Below are positions 14,992-23,237 of a stretch of DNA of 41,538 nt, in pieces. The translations under genes and the position numbers were made by a program. The DNA comes from an uncultured Clostridia bacterium (GTDB lineage: Bacteria > Bacillota > Clostridia > Christensenellales > Aristaeellaceae). Below the pieces are notes generated by a model. That model was given only the letters and a program-made list of their open reading frames with translations, was not told the DNA's origin and searched no databases. Within the stretch, counting starts at the first letter, position 1, and the number at the start of each line of letters is the position of its first letter. The stretch spans positions 1 to 41,538 of the forward strand of contig CAKUKP010000013.1 in the NCBI GenBank assembly GCA_934663625.1. Direction: 5' to 3'.

Positions 14992-15672
14992 TTATTGCGG
15001 ACGTTCGATCGCCGCGCGGCACAGCGCTTCCAGCGCGTCCACGGATTGATCAAAGGTCAAATTCGAAGTATCCAGAAGCAGCGCGTCCTCCGCCCTGCAT
15101 AGGGGGGATTCGGCGCGATGGGAATCATTGTAATCGCGCAATACGATATCGTCCAGCACCTCGTGGAACGGGGGCGTTTCGCCCTTTGCGCGCATTTCGG
15201 CGTACCGCCGCTCGGCGCGAATCTGCGCGCCGGCGGTCATGTATACCTTCAGCGTGGCGTTCGGTAGCACTACGGTGCCGATGTCGCGCCCATCCATCAC
15301 CACGGGAATATCGCCCGCGATTTTGCGCTGGAGCTCCACCATGTAAAGGCGCACCTCGCGCACGGCGGAAACCGCCGATGCGGCGAGCGATCCCTCTGGC
15401 GTGCGGATGGCGGAGCTTACGTCCTCCGCGCCCAGAAACACGTGCTGCGCGCCGTTCAGAAAACGCACGGAAATATCCACGTCGCGCACGGTTTTCGCGA
15501 TCAGGTCGATCTGATCCAGCTGATTCTTCCGCAGATAGTAAAGTCCGATGGCGCGGTACATTGCGCCGGTATCCAGATACATCGCGTTCAACCGCGCGGC
15601 AACGATCTTTGCAACGCTCGATTTGCCCGCGCCTGCGGGGCCGTCGATGGCGATCGAAAACGGCTTCGTCAC
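14992..15672 (-). CDS. cmk: Cytidylate kinase
   Basis: Phosphorylates CMP and dCMP with ATP. The product has 226 residues, a typical length. The P-loop is GPAGAGKSS at residues 11-19. Other family marks are YLDTGAMYRA, MDGRDIGTVVLP and the C-terminal RDYNDSHRAESPL. Translation starts at GTG 15672, overlapping the stop of the upstream peptidase as GTGA, with GGGAGGG upstream, so it is translationally coupled. It is the second gene of the pepV-cmk-plsC-ispH/rpsA operon; cmk next to rpsA-type genes is a classic bacterial arrangement. Confidence 0.97.
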   Translation of the reverse strand: MTKPFSIAIDGPAGAGKSSVAKIVAARLNAMYLDTGAMYRAIGLYYLRKNQLDQIDLIAKTVRDVDISVRFLNGAQHVFLGAEDVSSAIRTPEGSLAASAVSAVREVRLYMVELQRKIAGDIPVVMDGRDIGTVVLPNATLKVYMTAGAQIRAERRYAEMRAKGETPPFHEVLDDIVLRDYNDSHRAESPLCRAEDALLLDTSNLTFDQSVDALEALCRAAIERPQ

Positions 15673-17090
15673 TGGATGTGCCCTCCCGCCAGTTCTACGA
15701 TGGCGTGCGCGTACAGCCGCACGATGGTGGTCAGCCGGTCGATTTCGATGTATTCATCCGCGATGTGGCAGCAATCCTCCTGATCGGGGAATACCACGCC
15801 GAATGCCACGGTGTTGGGCATCATGCGGGAATAGGTGCCGCCGCCGATCGCCAGCGGCTTCGCGTCCGCGTGCATGATTTCGTTGTATACCTTCAAAAGG
15901 CCGCGCACGATCTTGTGCTCCGCGGGCACGTGCAGCGGGGTGTGGTGCGAAATGCAGGATACGGCAAAGCCGTAATCGGATGCCGCCATGCAGATGTTGC
16001 CCATGATATCGCTCTCCGTCGCGCACAGCGGATAGCGGATGTCCAGCGTGATTTCAAAGCGCTTGCCATCGAAATTCACGATGCCCATATTGCAGGACAG
16101 GTGATGCGAAAGCTCGTCCGCCTGCTTGATGTTCAGGGAAGCGCCGTCCGGCTCCAGACCCAGCTTTTCCGCCGCGAAACGAATCGCCTCGCGCGATCCG
16201 CCGCCCGCGTTCATTTTGTTCAGCGCAATCAGCACGATGCCGCAGGCGTTCAGGCCGTTCTCCGGCAGCGATCCGTGGCTTAAAATGCCGTCCGCGCTGA
16301 TGCACGCCGTGCCGTCGCCCAGATCCTTTGCGCGCAGCTGCCAGTTGTTTTCCTTCGCGATTTCCTCGATCTGCGCGTTGATGCGGTCAAAGCCTACTTT
16401 TCTGTAATCCACAACCGCTTCGGCGTAGGCGGGCACCACGTTCGGACGCTTGCCCGCGTGGATGGAAAGCACCGGAATATCCGCGTCCGCTTCGCCCTCG
16501 CAATCGCGGATCAGCAGCGCGTTCACACCGCCCTTTTCGATGTTGATCAGCGGGAATTCCGCGTCCGGCGAAAAGCCGTAATCGGGCATCCTGTATTTGG
16601 ATGCGTAATAGCGCATATCGCTCATGCCGGTTTCTTCATCGCAGCCCAGAATCAGGCGCACGCCGTCCTTCAGCGGAATGCCGCATTCCTTCACGGCGCG
16701 CATGGCGTACAGCGCGCACAGGGCGCTGCCCTTATCATCGATTGTCCCGCGGCCAAAGATTCTGCCATCGGCAATTTCGCCGCCGAAGGGATCATGGCGC
16801 CAGCCCTCGCCCGCGGGCACCACGTCCAGATGCGCCAGCATGCCCATCGTTTCTTCGCCGCCGCCCATGGAAATATCGCCCGCGTAGTAATCCACGTTGC
16901 GGGTTTCAAAGCCGTATTTCCTGCCCGTTTCCAGCGCCAGATCCAGCATGCTCGCCACCACGCCGCCGAAGGGCTTGCCCTCCTCCGGCGCGCCCTGCAC
17001 GGAAGGGATCGAAACCCACTTCTGAATATCCGCGATCAGTTCGCCCTGCAATTCGTCAATGCGCTTGTCCAGCATCGTATAATCAATCAT
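15669..17090 (-). CDS. M20-family dipeptidase, PepV-like
   Basis: The product has 473 residues, the length of PepV/Sapep dipeptidases. ATG 17090 follows CGGAGG by 6 nt. The di-zinc metallopeptidase motifs are in order: HLDVVPAG (metal His and Asp), GRGTIDDKG (bridging Asp), CDEETGM (catalytic Glu pair), DAEFPL (metal Asp) and a C-terminal histidine in DQEDCCHIADEY. These cytoplasmic enzymes release N-terminal residues from dipeptides. It heads the operon containing cmk, plsC and ispH/rpsA behind a strong promoter. Exact substrate preference cannot be read from sequence. Confidence 0.92.
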   Translation of the reverse strand: MIDYTMLDKRIDELQGELIADIQKWVSIPSVQGAPEEGKPFGGVVASMLDLALETGRKYGFETRNVDYYAGDISMGGGEETMGMLAHLDVVPAGEGWRHDPFGGEIADGRIFGRGTIDDKGSALCALYAMRAVKECGIPLKDGVRLILGCDEETGMSDMRYYASKYRMPDYGFSPDAEFPLINIEKGGVNALLIRDCEGEADADIPVLSIHAGKRPNVVPAYAEAVVDYRKVGFDRINAQIEEIAKENNWQLRAKDLGDGTACISADGILSHGSLPENGLNACGIVLIALNKMNAGGGSREAIRFAAEKLGLEPDGASLNIKQADELSHHLSCNMGIVNFDGKRFEITLDIRYPLCATESDIMGNICMAASDYGFAVSCISHHTPLHVPAEHKIVRGLLKVYNEIMHADAKPLAIGGGTYSRMMPNTVAFGVVFPDQEDCCHIADEYIEIDRLTTIVRLYAHAIVELAGGHIQ

Positions 17091-17134
17091 GGGATACCTC
17101 CGAATCATTATTATAATCGGTTCTATCTGTTCTT

Positions 17135-17162
17135 ATTGTACACATCGCGCGCAATTTGTCAA
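17135..17162 (-). promoter_or_regulatory. Promoter of the pepV-cmk-plsC-ispH/rpsA operon
   Basis: On the minus strand: TTGACA (17162-17157), a 16-bp spacer, TACAAT (17140-17135). It lies just past the stop codon of larC, and no hairpin terminator separates the two transcription units. Confidence 0.75.
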
Positions 17163-17175
17163 CGGGGGAACGGCG

Positions 17176-18375
17176 CTATGAATCGCATTCGGCTACGTAA
17201 TCCGCGGCTTCCGCGAGCGGGATATCCATCTCCCGCGCGATGCGGGCGATATCTTCAAATTCCATTTTTTCGCGCGTTACGCCGTAGCCGCGGGAAATTT
17301 TTTTATGTACGCCGCCGCGGGGGGTCGAAACCGTTTCCACCGTGCGCGACAGGGTATAGCGGCGGTATGCGCATTCGCGCACGCCGATCGTGGTCGTATG
17401 CCGGAAGATCGCGCGGACGACGCTTTCCCGATCCGCTTCGCGGCACAGCGCCGAAAGCACAACGCCGGGACGGGATTTTTTCATCTGCGCGGGCACGGTA
17501 TAAACCTCCAGCGCGCCGGATGCAAAGATGCGCTCCTGCGCATACGCGATGGCTTCCGCCGTCATATCGTCCAGATTGCAGGAAAGCTCATAGATCTGCT
17601 CCGCCGGTGCGTCCTCCGTTTCGCCGAGGAACGCGCGCACGCAGTTCGCCGCGGGGAAATCCTTTTTGCCCATGCCGTAGCCGATGCGGCGCGTTTTCAT
17701 CACCGGCATCGCGCCGAAATCCGCGGCGAAGTGCGTAAGCAGCGCCGCGCCGGTGGGCGTGCACAATTCGCCCTGAATCGCGCCGCCGTAGATCGGCACA
17801 TTCTGCAGAATGCGCGCCGTCGCGGGCGCGGGCACGGGCAGAATGCCGTGGGCGCACTTCACCTGACCGCTGCCCACGTGTACCGGCGATACGATCACGC
17901 GATCGGGGGCGAGGCGCTCCATCAGCAGGCATACCGCGGCAACATCCGCCACCGCGTCCATCGCGCCGACCTCGTGAAAGTGAATTTCCGAAACGGGCAC
18001 GCCGTGCACCTGACTTTCCGCATCGGCGATGCGCGCATATACTTCAGTGATATCTGTGCGCACGCGTTCGGAAACGGGCAGCGCTTCGATGATGTGCGAA
18101 ATGGAATGCAGATCGCTGTGATGGTGCGCGTGATGATGATCATGCTCGTGCTCGCGCTCATGCGCGCCCTCTTCTTCGCCGTGTACCTTTACAGATACGT
18201 GCGTTCCGCGCACGCCGCACTTTTCGCATGCTTCGGCTTCGTAGGTAACGCCGTGCAGCCCAAGGGCGTTCAGTTCATCGATCAGCTCCGCCGGGTTCGG
18301 GAATAATTCCAGCAGGGCGGCGGTCAGCATATCGCCCGCCGCGCCCATGCCGCAATCCAGATATAGCGTTTTCAT
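17176..18375 (-). CDS. larC: Nickel-pincer cofactor biosynthesis protein LarC (nickel insertion)
   Basis: A single uninterrupted 399-residue frame. LarC is the CTP-dependent cyclometallase that inserts nickel into the pincer nucleotide made by LarB and LarE. The N-terminus LYLDCGMGAAGDM is diagnostic. Residues 65-90 are a histidine/glutamate-rich stretch (HEHDHHHAHHH) suited to metal binding. Later segments include EIHFHEVGAMDAVAD and LCTPTGAALL. In Lactiplantibacillus plantarum LarC is made through a programmed frameshift joining larC1 and larC2; no frameshift is needed here. The start is one nucleotide after the larB stop. No larA-type racemase is present in the window. Confidence 0.95.
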   Translation of the reverse strand: MKTLYLDCGMGAAGDMLTAALLELFPNPAELIDELNALGLHGVTYEAEACEKCGVRGTHVSVKVHGEEEGAHEREHEHDHHHAHHHSDLHSISHIIEALPVSERVRTDITEVYARIADAESQVHGVPVSEIHFHEVGAMDAVADVAAVCLLMERLAPDRVIVSPVHVGSGQVKCAHGILPVPAPATARILQNVPIYGGAIQGELCTPTGAALLTHFAADFGAMPVMKTRRIGYGMGKKDFPAANCVRAFLGETEDAPAEQIYELSCNLDDMTAEAIAYAQERIFASGALEVYTVPAQMKKSRPGVVLSALCREADRESVVRAIFRHTTTIGVRECAYRRYTLSRTVETVSTPRGGVHKKISRGYGVTREKMEFEDIARIAREMDIPLAEAADYVAECDS

Positions 18376-18376
18376 G

Positions 18377-19129
18377 TTATTTTGTCTCCATATGGTTGAT
18401 CATGCCCGCCAGATAGCCCGCGCCGAAGCCGTTATCGATGTTCACCACGGATACCCCGCTGGCGCAGGAATTCAGCATCGACAGAAGCGCGGAAAGCCCG
18501 CCGAACGAAGCGCCGTAGCCCACGCTGGTCGGCACGGCGATCACCGGACAATCCGCCAGCCCGCCGATCGCGCTGGCGAGCGCGCCCTCCATACCCGCCA
18601 CGGCGATGATCACGCTCGCGTTCATGATATCATCCAGGTGCGCAAGCAGCCGGTGCACGCCGGAAACGCCCACATCGTACAGGCGAAGCACTTCGTTTCC
18701 GTGCACTTCGGCGGTCACCGCGGCTTCCTCCGCCACGGGAATATCGCTGGTTCCGCCCGTGGCGATGACGATTTTGCCGATGCCGTTCGGGCGCGGCAGC
18801 GAACCGATGATGCCGATGCGCGCCTCCGCGCGGTAATCCAGATCGATCTCGGCGCGCACCTCGTCTGCCGCCTGCTGACTCAGGCGCGTGATCAGGATGG
18901 TTTTTTCGCCGTGCCTGCGCATCTCCTTCGCGATGCCGATGATCTGCCGCGCGGTCTTGCCCGCGCCGTAGATCACCTCCGGCGCGCCCTGCCGCACGCC
19001 GCGGTGCAGATCGATCTTGGCGTAGCCGATATCCTCAAACGGTTCCTTTTTCAGGGCGAGCACCGCGTCATCGACGCTCATATCGCCCGCGCGCACCGCA
19101 TTCAGAATTTCTCGCACCTCGGTTTTCAT
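18377..19129 (-). CDS. larB: Nickel-pincer cofactor biosynthesis protein LarB
   Basis: A 250-residue member of the AIR-carboxylase-like family. LarB carboxylates and hydrolyses nicotinic acid adenine dinucleotide to start pincer-cofactor synthesis. The N-terminal helical part is followed by the PurE-like core with TGGTSDIPVAEEA, YDVGVSGVHR, VAGMEGALAS and VPTSVGYGASFGG. The start codon overlaps the larE stop as ATGA, so the two are coupled. The order is larE-larB-larC. Its substrate is an NAD precursor; an NAD synthetase gene (nadE) lies elsewhere in the window in an unrelated operon. Confidence 0.95.
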   Translation of the reverse strand: MKTEVREILNAVRAGDMSVDDAVLALKKEPFEDIGYAKIDLHRGVRQGAPEVIYGAGKTARQIIGIAKEMRRHGEKTILITRLSQQAADEVRAEIDLDYRAEARIGIIGSLPRPNGIGKIVIATGGTSDIPVAEEAAVTAEVHGNEVLRLYDVGVSGVHRLLAHLDDIMNASVIIAVAGMEGALASAIGGLADCPVIAVPTSVGYGASFGGLSALLSMLNSCASGVSVVNIDNGFGAGYLAGMINHMETK

Positions 19130-19872
19130 TTGCGTACCTCCAAATCCAGCAGAACCGCCGAATAATCCCCGCGCAGCGCCGACAGGATGCGTTCGCGGTT
19201 TGCAAGCGCCATGTTCAATTGATCATCGCGCAGCTGAAGCTTCGCCGCATCGCCCATGCGCCGCACGCGGAAATCGCGAAAGCCCATTGCGAACAGCGCG
19301 CCCTCGGCGCGCTCGGTCGCCCGCAGCTTTTCCAATGTGATCGCATCGCCCGATGGAATGCGCGTGGCGAGGCACGCATAGGCGGGCTTATCCCAGGTAA
19401 ACAGCCCCGCTTCCTTCGAAAGGCGGCGGATTTCATCCTTGGTAAGGCTGCACATGCGCAGCGGCGAAAGCACCGATAATTCCTCCAGCGCGCGCACGCC
19501 GGGGCGATCGTTTACATCGTCGGATGCGTTCGTTCCGTCCAGCAGCACGGAAAATCCGTCCGCCGCCGCCTGCGCGCGGATCGTTTCGAAGATGCGGCGC
19601 TTACAGAAATAGCAGCGGTTCGGCGGGTTGGCGGTAACGTTCGCGTCCGATAATACGTCCACGCGCAGCACCTTCAGCGCGGCGTGCATATCCTCTGCAA
19701 GGCGCAGCGCGTCCTCCAGTTCAAACTGCGGCTGAAAATCCGATTTTACGTAATACGCCTGCACCGCACGCGCGTATCGCGTCGCGGCGTAGAGCAGATA
19801 TGCGGAATCTACGCCGCCGGAAAAGGCGATGGCGACGCGCGGATACCGCGCAAAAAAATCATTCAGCGTCAT
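19126..19872 (-). CDS. larE: Nickel-pincer cofactor sulfurtransferase LarE
   Basis: An ATP-dependent PP-loop sulfurtransferase that converts the two carboxylates of the LarB product to thiocarboxylates. The PP-loop is AFSGGVDS at residues 16-23. Cysteines stand at 87 and 90 (NRCYFCK) and at 167 (YACLATRIP), the region of the sacrificial cysteine; three cysteines could bind an iron-sulfur cluster as in catalytic LarE forms (inference). ATG 19872 is chosen because TGGAG lies 6 nt upstream; an upstream ATG at 19884 has no proper site. The gene overlaps the 3' end of uvrC by 14 nt and is 248 residues long. Confidence 0.93.
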   Translation of the reverse strand: MTLNDFFARYPRVAIAFSGGVDSAYLLYAATRYARAVQAYYVKSDFQPQFELEDALRLAEDMHAALKVLRVDVLSDANVTANPPNRCYFCKRRIFETIRAQAAADGFSVLLDGTNASDDVNDRPGVRALEELSVLSPLRMCSLTKDEIRRLSKEAGLFTWDKPAYACLATRIPSGDAITLEKLRATERAEGALFAMGFRDFRVRRMGDAAKLQLRDDQLNMALANRERILSALRGDYSAVLLDLEVRK

Positions 19873-21760
19873 GTTGAGCTCCATTCTCCCGCGCGGCTTC
19901 CGCTTCGTGCAGCATAGCGTACACGTTCTCGGCGGCGGTTTTCGTCATGCCGTCCACCGCGCAGATTTCATCCAGCGTTGCGGATTTGAGCGCTTCCACG
20001 GTTTGAAAATGCCTGAGCAGCGCGCGCTTGCGGCAATCCCCGATGCCCGGCACCCCGTCCAGACGGGATGCGATCGAAGCCTTGCCGCGCAGCTGCCGGT
20101 GATGCGTGATCGCAAATCGATGCGCCTCATCGCGCAGGCGCTGAATCAGATGCAGCGCGTTGCTGTGGCGATCCAGAAAAATGCGCTCGTCCGTATCGGG
20201 CAGTACGATTTCTTCGATGCGCTTTGCCAGCGCGAACATCGGAATATCCAGCCCCAGCGCGTGCATCGCGTCCTGCGCGGCGGCGAGCTGCCCGCTGCTG
20301 CCGTCGATCAGAATCAGATCGGGCAGATCGGAAAACCGGCCCGTGCGAATATCGCCGCCGGACTGCGTAAGTTCCTGAATCTCGCGCAGCCCGTGCGACA
20401 GGCGGCGCGTGATCACTTCATGCATGGAAGCGAAATCATTCGCGCCCTGCACGGTTTTGATGCGATAGATGCGGTATTGATCGCTGCGGCACGCGCCGTC
20501 GATCATTACCACCTGGCTGGCGACGGATTGCGCGCCCTGCGTATTGGAAATATCGTAGCCCTCGATGCGGCGCGGATAGGCGCCCATCATCAGAATATCG
20601 CCCAGCTCCTGCGCCGCGCCCTTCGTGCGGGCGTAGCTGTCCGCCGCGCGCTTATCCAGCTTTTCCGCCTGATCGCGCAGGTTTTTCAGCGCCATGCGCA
20701 CAAGCTTCGCCTTGTCGCCGCGCATCGGATGCATCAGATATACGCGGCGGTGCGCCGTTTCGGACAACAATTCCGTGATCACATCGCGCTCCGGCGGTTC
20801 GGCGGACAGAATGATCTCGTGCGGCGGCACGTTTTCTTCGCTGTAGTATTGCAGCATGAACTGCGTGATCGTATCGCCCGCGGCTTCATCGCCCGCGCCC
20901 TCCAGCGTGAATGTTTCCGAACCGATCAGCCTGCCGGATCGGATGTACATCACGTTCGCCATCGCGTCCGCATCGTGCGGCAGGATCGCGATCACATCGC
21001 GATCGTCCTGAGATGTGGATATCGCCTTTTGCTTCTGCATTACGGCCTCCACGGCGCGGATGCGATCGCGGTACAGCGCGGCGCGTTCGTAATTCATCGT
21101 CTTTGCCGCCTGCGTCATGCGCTCGGTCAGCGCATCGATTACCGGCGAAAATTTGCCGTTCAGGAAATCGATCACGCCGTGAATCTGCTTCGCGTATTCC
21201 TCTTTCGTGATCAGATTCGCGCACGGCGCGCCGCATTGCCCCACCTGATGGTGCACGCACGGGCGCTTGGGCTTGGCGGGATCGATTTTCAGATTGCACG
21301 TGCGCACGGGAAATACGCTGCGCACCACGTCCAGCACCTCGCGCACGACGGTCGCGCCCTGATAGGGGCCGAAGTATTTCGCGCCGTCCTTTTCCTGTTT
21401 GCGCGTAAGCTCCGGACGCGGAAACGGATCGGACAAATCGATGCGGATATAGGGATAATGCTTATCATCCTTCAGAAGGATGTTGTAATGCGGGCGGTAG
21501 CGCTTGATCAGATTGCATTCCAGCGCGAATGCTTCCAGTTCGCCGTCCACCAGAATGATATCGAAATCATCGATCTTTTCCACCATCGCGCACACCTTCG
21601 GCGTGTGGTTTTTCGATGCGTGGAAATACTGCGATACGCGGTTTTTCAGATTCTTCGCCTTGCCCACGTAGATGATTTCGCCCTGATGCTTCATCAGATA
21701 GCATCCGGGCGAATCGGGCAGGTTGGAAATCTTCCATTCCAGATTCGCGGTCAGCTTCAC
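19859..21760 (-). CDS. uvrC: Excinuclease ABC subunit C
   Basis: Makes both incisions in nucleotide excision repair with UvrB. The start is taken as GTG 21760, which overlaps the permease stop as GTGA and gives a family-like N-terminus (ISNLPDSPGCYLM); a longer reading from 21811 would lie inside the permease. The product has 633 residues. Order of domains: GIY-YIG nuclease (GCYLM to YVGKAKNLKNRV), a cysteine region (CNLKIDP to CGAPCANLI), UvrB-interacting UVR motif near DALTERM, the RNase H-like nuclease (IEGYDISNTQG, DLILIDGSSGQLAAA), and C-terminal helix-hairpin-helix motifs (GVPGIG, AVDGMTKTAAENV). Confidence 0.96.
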   Translation of the reverse strand: MKLTANLEWKISNLPDSPGCYLMKHQGEIIYVGKAKNLKNRVSQYFHASKNHTPKVCAMVEKIDDFDIILVDGELEAFALECNLIKRYRPHYNILLKDDKHYPYIRIDLSDPFPRPELTRKQEKDGAKYFGPYQGATVVREVLDVVRSVFPVRTCNLKIDPAKPKRPCVHHQVGQCGAPCANLITKEEYAKQIHGVIDFLNGKFSPVIDALTERMTQAAKTMNYERAALYRDRIRAVEAVMQKQKAISTSQDDRDVIAILPHDADAMANVMYIRSGRLIGSETFTLEGAGDEAAGDTITQFMLQYYSEENVPPHEIILSAEPPERDVITELLSETAHRRVYLMHPMRGDKAKLVRMALKNLRDQAEKLDKRAADSYARTKGAAQELGDILMMGAYPRRIEGYDISNTQGAQSVASQVVMIDGACRSDQYRIYRIKTVQGANDFASMHEVITRRLSHGLREIQELTQSGGDIRTGRFSDLPDLILIDGSSGQLAAAQDAMHALGLDIPMFALAKRIEEIVLPDTDERIFLDRHSNALHLIQRLRDEAHRFAITHHRQLRGKASIASRLDGVPGIGDCRKRALLRHFQTVEALKSATLDEICAVDGMTKTAAENVYAMLHEAEAARENGAQHDAE

Positions 21761-22539
21761 AGGCACACCCGCTTTTTCAAAAGCGCCGCGCTCGCGCAGG
21801 TCAGGCCGCACATGGCGGCGATATTAAACGCGATAACGGGGAGAACCTGCCGGAAAACCTCCGCGCCGCTCGCCAGCGCATCATAATTCCCATCGCGCAG
21901 CAGCGCGGGCAGCAGATAATATTCAGCCGCCATCAGCGCGATAAACAGCGCGATGAAGAACAGGAAGGTGATAAAGCCGTGCCCCTTGCCGCTGCGGAAC
22001 AGCGTGGCGGAGATCGTGGTGGCGAAATAGCCCAGCGAAACCAGCATCAGAATGTTTACAAGCGTGCTGATCAGCGCGGCGAGCATCAGCGCCGTTACCT
22101 GTTCGGGATTGACGCCCGCCTGTTCCGCCAGCGCGCGCAGGATATTGTAATAGCCGCGCAGCGCGAGGCGCGATCCAAAGATTTCCGCCAGCACGCCGGT
22201 GATCGCGAAATAGCTCGCCGCCAGCATCAGCGCCGCCAGCAGCAGGGAAAAGATCAGCTTGCCGAACAGAATCGTATAGGTGCTGTGCGGGGTCAGCATC
22301 AGAAGATAGCCCGTTCTGTTCTTCAGCTCCGCCGAATAGGCGGAAATGCCGCGCGCCAGCGTGTATACATATGCCGCGCCCGCGAACAGCATCAGAAGCA
22401 CAAGGGAAACATATTTCATCCATTCGCGGTGCAGCGCGCCGCCCAGCAGCGAAAGCGCGTACAGCGCCGCCGCCGTGATCAGCAGCGCAAGCAGGCTCGC
22501 GCGGGTTTTGATAAATTCATGCTTGATGATCTTCAGCAT
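21757..22539 (-). CDS. ABC transporter permease subunit, unknown substrate
   Basis: The product has 260 residues and six hydrophobic segments, beginning MLKIIKHEFIKTRASLLALL, typical of ABC-2/gliding-type permeases encoded after a single ATPase. It starts inside the last codons of the ATPase gene (overlap ATGCTGA), so the pair is clearly one transporter. Family members export lipids, peptides or drugs, or have no known cargo. Position between penicillin-binding protein and uvrC gives no substrate clue. The stop overlaps the uvrC start. Confidence 0.82.
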   Translation of the reverse strand: MLKIIKHEFIKTRASLLALLITAAALYALSLLGGALHREWMKYVSLVLLMLFAGAAYVYTLARGISAYSAELKNRTGYLLMLTPHSTYTILFGKLIFSLLLAALMLAASYFAITGVLAEIFGSRLALRGYYNILRALAEQAGVNPEQVTALMLAALISTLVNILMLVSLGYFATTISATLFRSGKGHGFITFLFFIALFIALMAAEYYLLPALLRDGNYDALASGAEVFRQVLPVIAFNIAAMCGLTCASAALLKKRVCL

Positions 22540-23225
22540 TGCGCATCGCTCCTTCCGCCGAATACCTCGCGGTACATATCCTCCAGATTTACGTTCGCCA
22601 CGCGCTCATCGCGCACCAGCGCGCCATTGCGCAGGCACATCGCGCGGTTCGTGACCGCCTCCGCCTGATGCACCAGATGCGTGGACATCAGAATGATGCG
22701 GTCGTCGCGCCTGCGCTGCGCGATTTCATCCATCACCCAATCGCAGGTCAGCACGTCCACGCCGTTGATCGGCTCATCGAACATCGTAATGCGCGCGTCG
22801 CGGGCGAGCGCCAGTGACAGGCGCAGCTTGGCGCTCTGGCCGGAGGACAGCGTGCGAATCTTCTGCCGCATATCGATCTGGGCGCGATCGATCAGCTTCG
22901 CATATTCGTCCCGATCGAAATCGCGGAAGAAATCGGCGTAATATTTGCCGGCGTCGCGCGCGGTCATATAGCTGTAAAAGTAATTTTCCGTGGGCATGAA
23001 GCATATGCGCGCCTTATCGCGCGTGCACAGCGGTTCGCCGTCGATGCAGATATCGCCCGAATCGGCGCTCATCAGCCCCGCGATGATCTTCATCAGCGTG
23101 GTTTTACCGCTGCCGTTCGGCCCCAGCAGCAGGCATACATCGCCGCTGCTCAAGGTAAAAGATACGTTGTCCAGCGCCTTCGTGCCGCGAAAGCGCCTGC
23201 ACAGATTTTCAATCCTCAGTTCCAT
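22533..23225 (-). CDS. ABC transporter ATP-binding protein
   Basis: The product has 230 residues with one nucleotide-binding domain: Walker A GPNGSGKTT (about 34-42), signature LSSGQSAKLRLSLALA, Walker B ITMFDEPINGVD, and the switch histidine in MSTHLVHQ. The signature begins LSSGQ instead of LSGGQ. The short, export-type ATPase resembles YtrB/GntR-linked or antibiotic-export ATPases. ATG 23225 follows AAAAGGAGC. It begins 12 nt after the PBP stop and overlaps its permease, so it belongs to the long division-gene run. Confidence 0.9.
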   Translation of the reverse strand: MELRIENLCRRFRGTKALDNVSFTLSSGDVCLLLGPNGSGKTTLMKIIAGLMSADSGDICIDGEPLCTRDKARICFMPTENYFYSYMTARDAGKYYADFFRDFDRDEYAKLIDRAQIDMRQKIRTLSSGQSAKLRLSLALARDARITMFDEPINGVDVLTCDWVMDEIAQRRRDDRIILMSTHLVHQAEAVTNRAMCLRNGALVRDERVANVNLEDMYREVFGGRSDAQC

Positions 23226-23237
23226 GAATAGCTCCTT

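Noticed and set aside
19829..21886. 685-codon plus-strand open frame opposite uvrC
   Set aside because: It is antisense to uvrC, has the same low-complexity Arg/His/Gln composition as other shadow frames, and has no start context.
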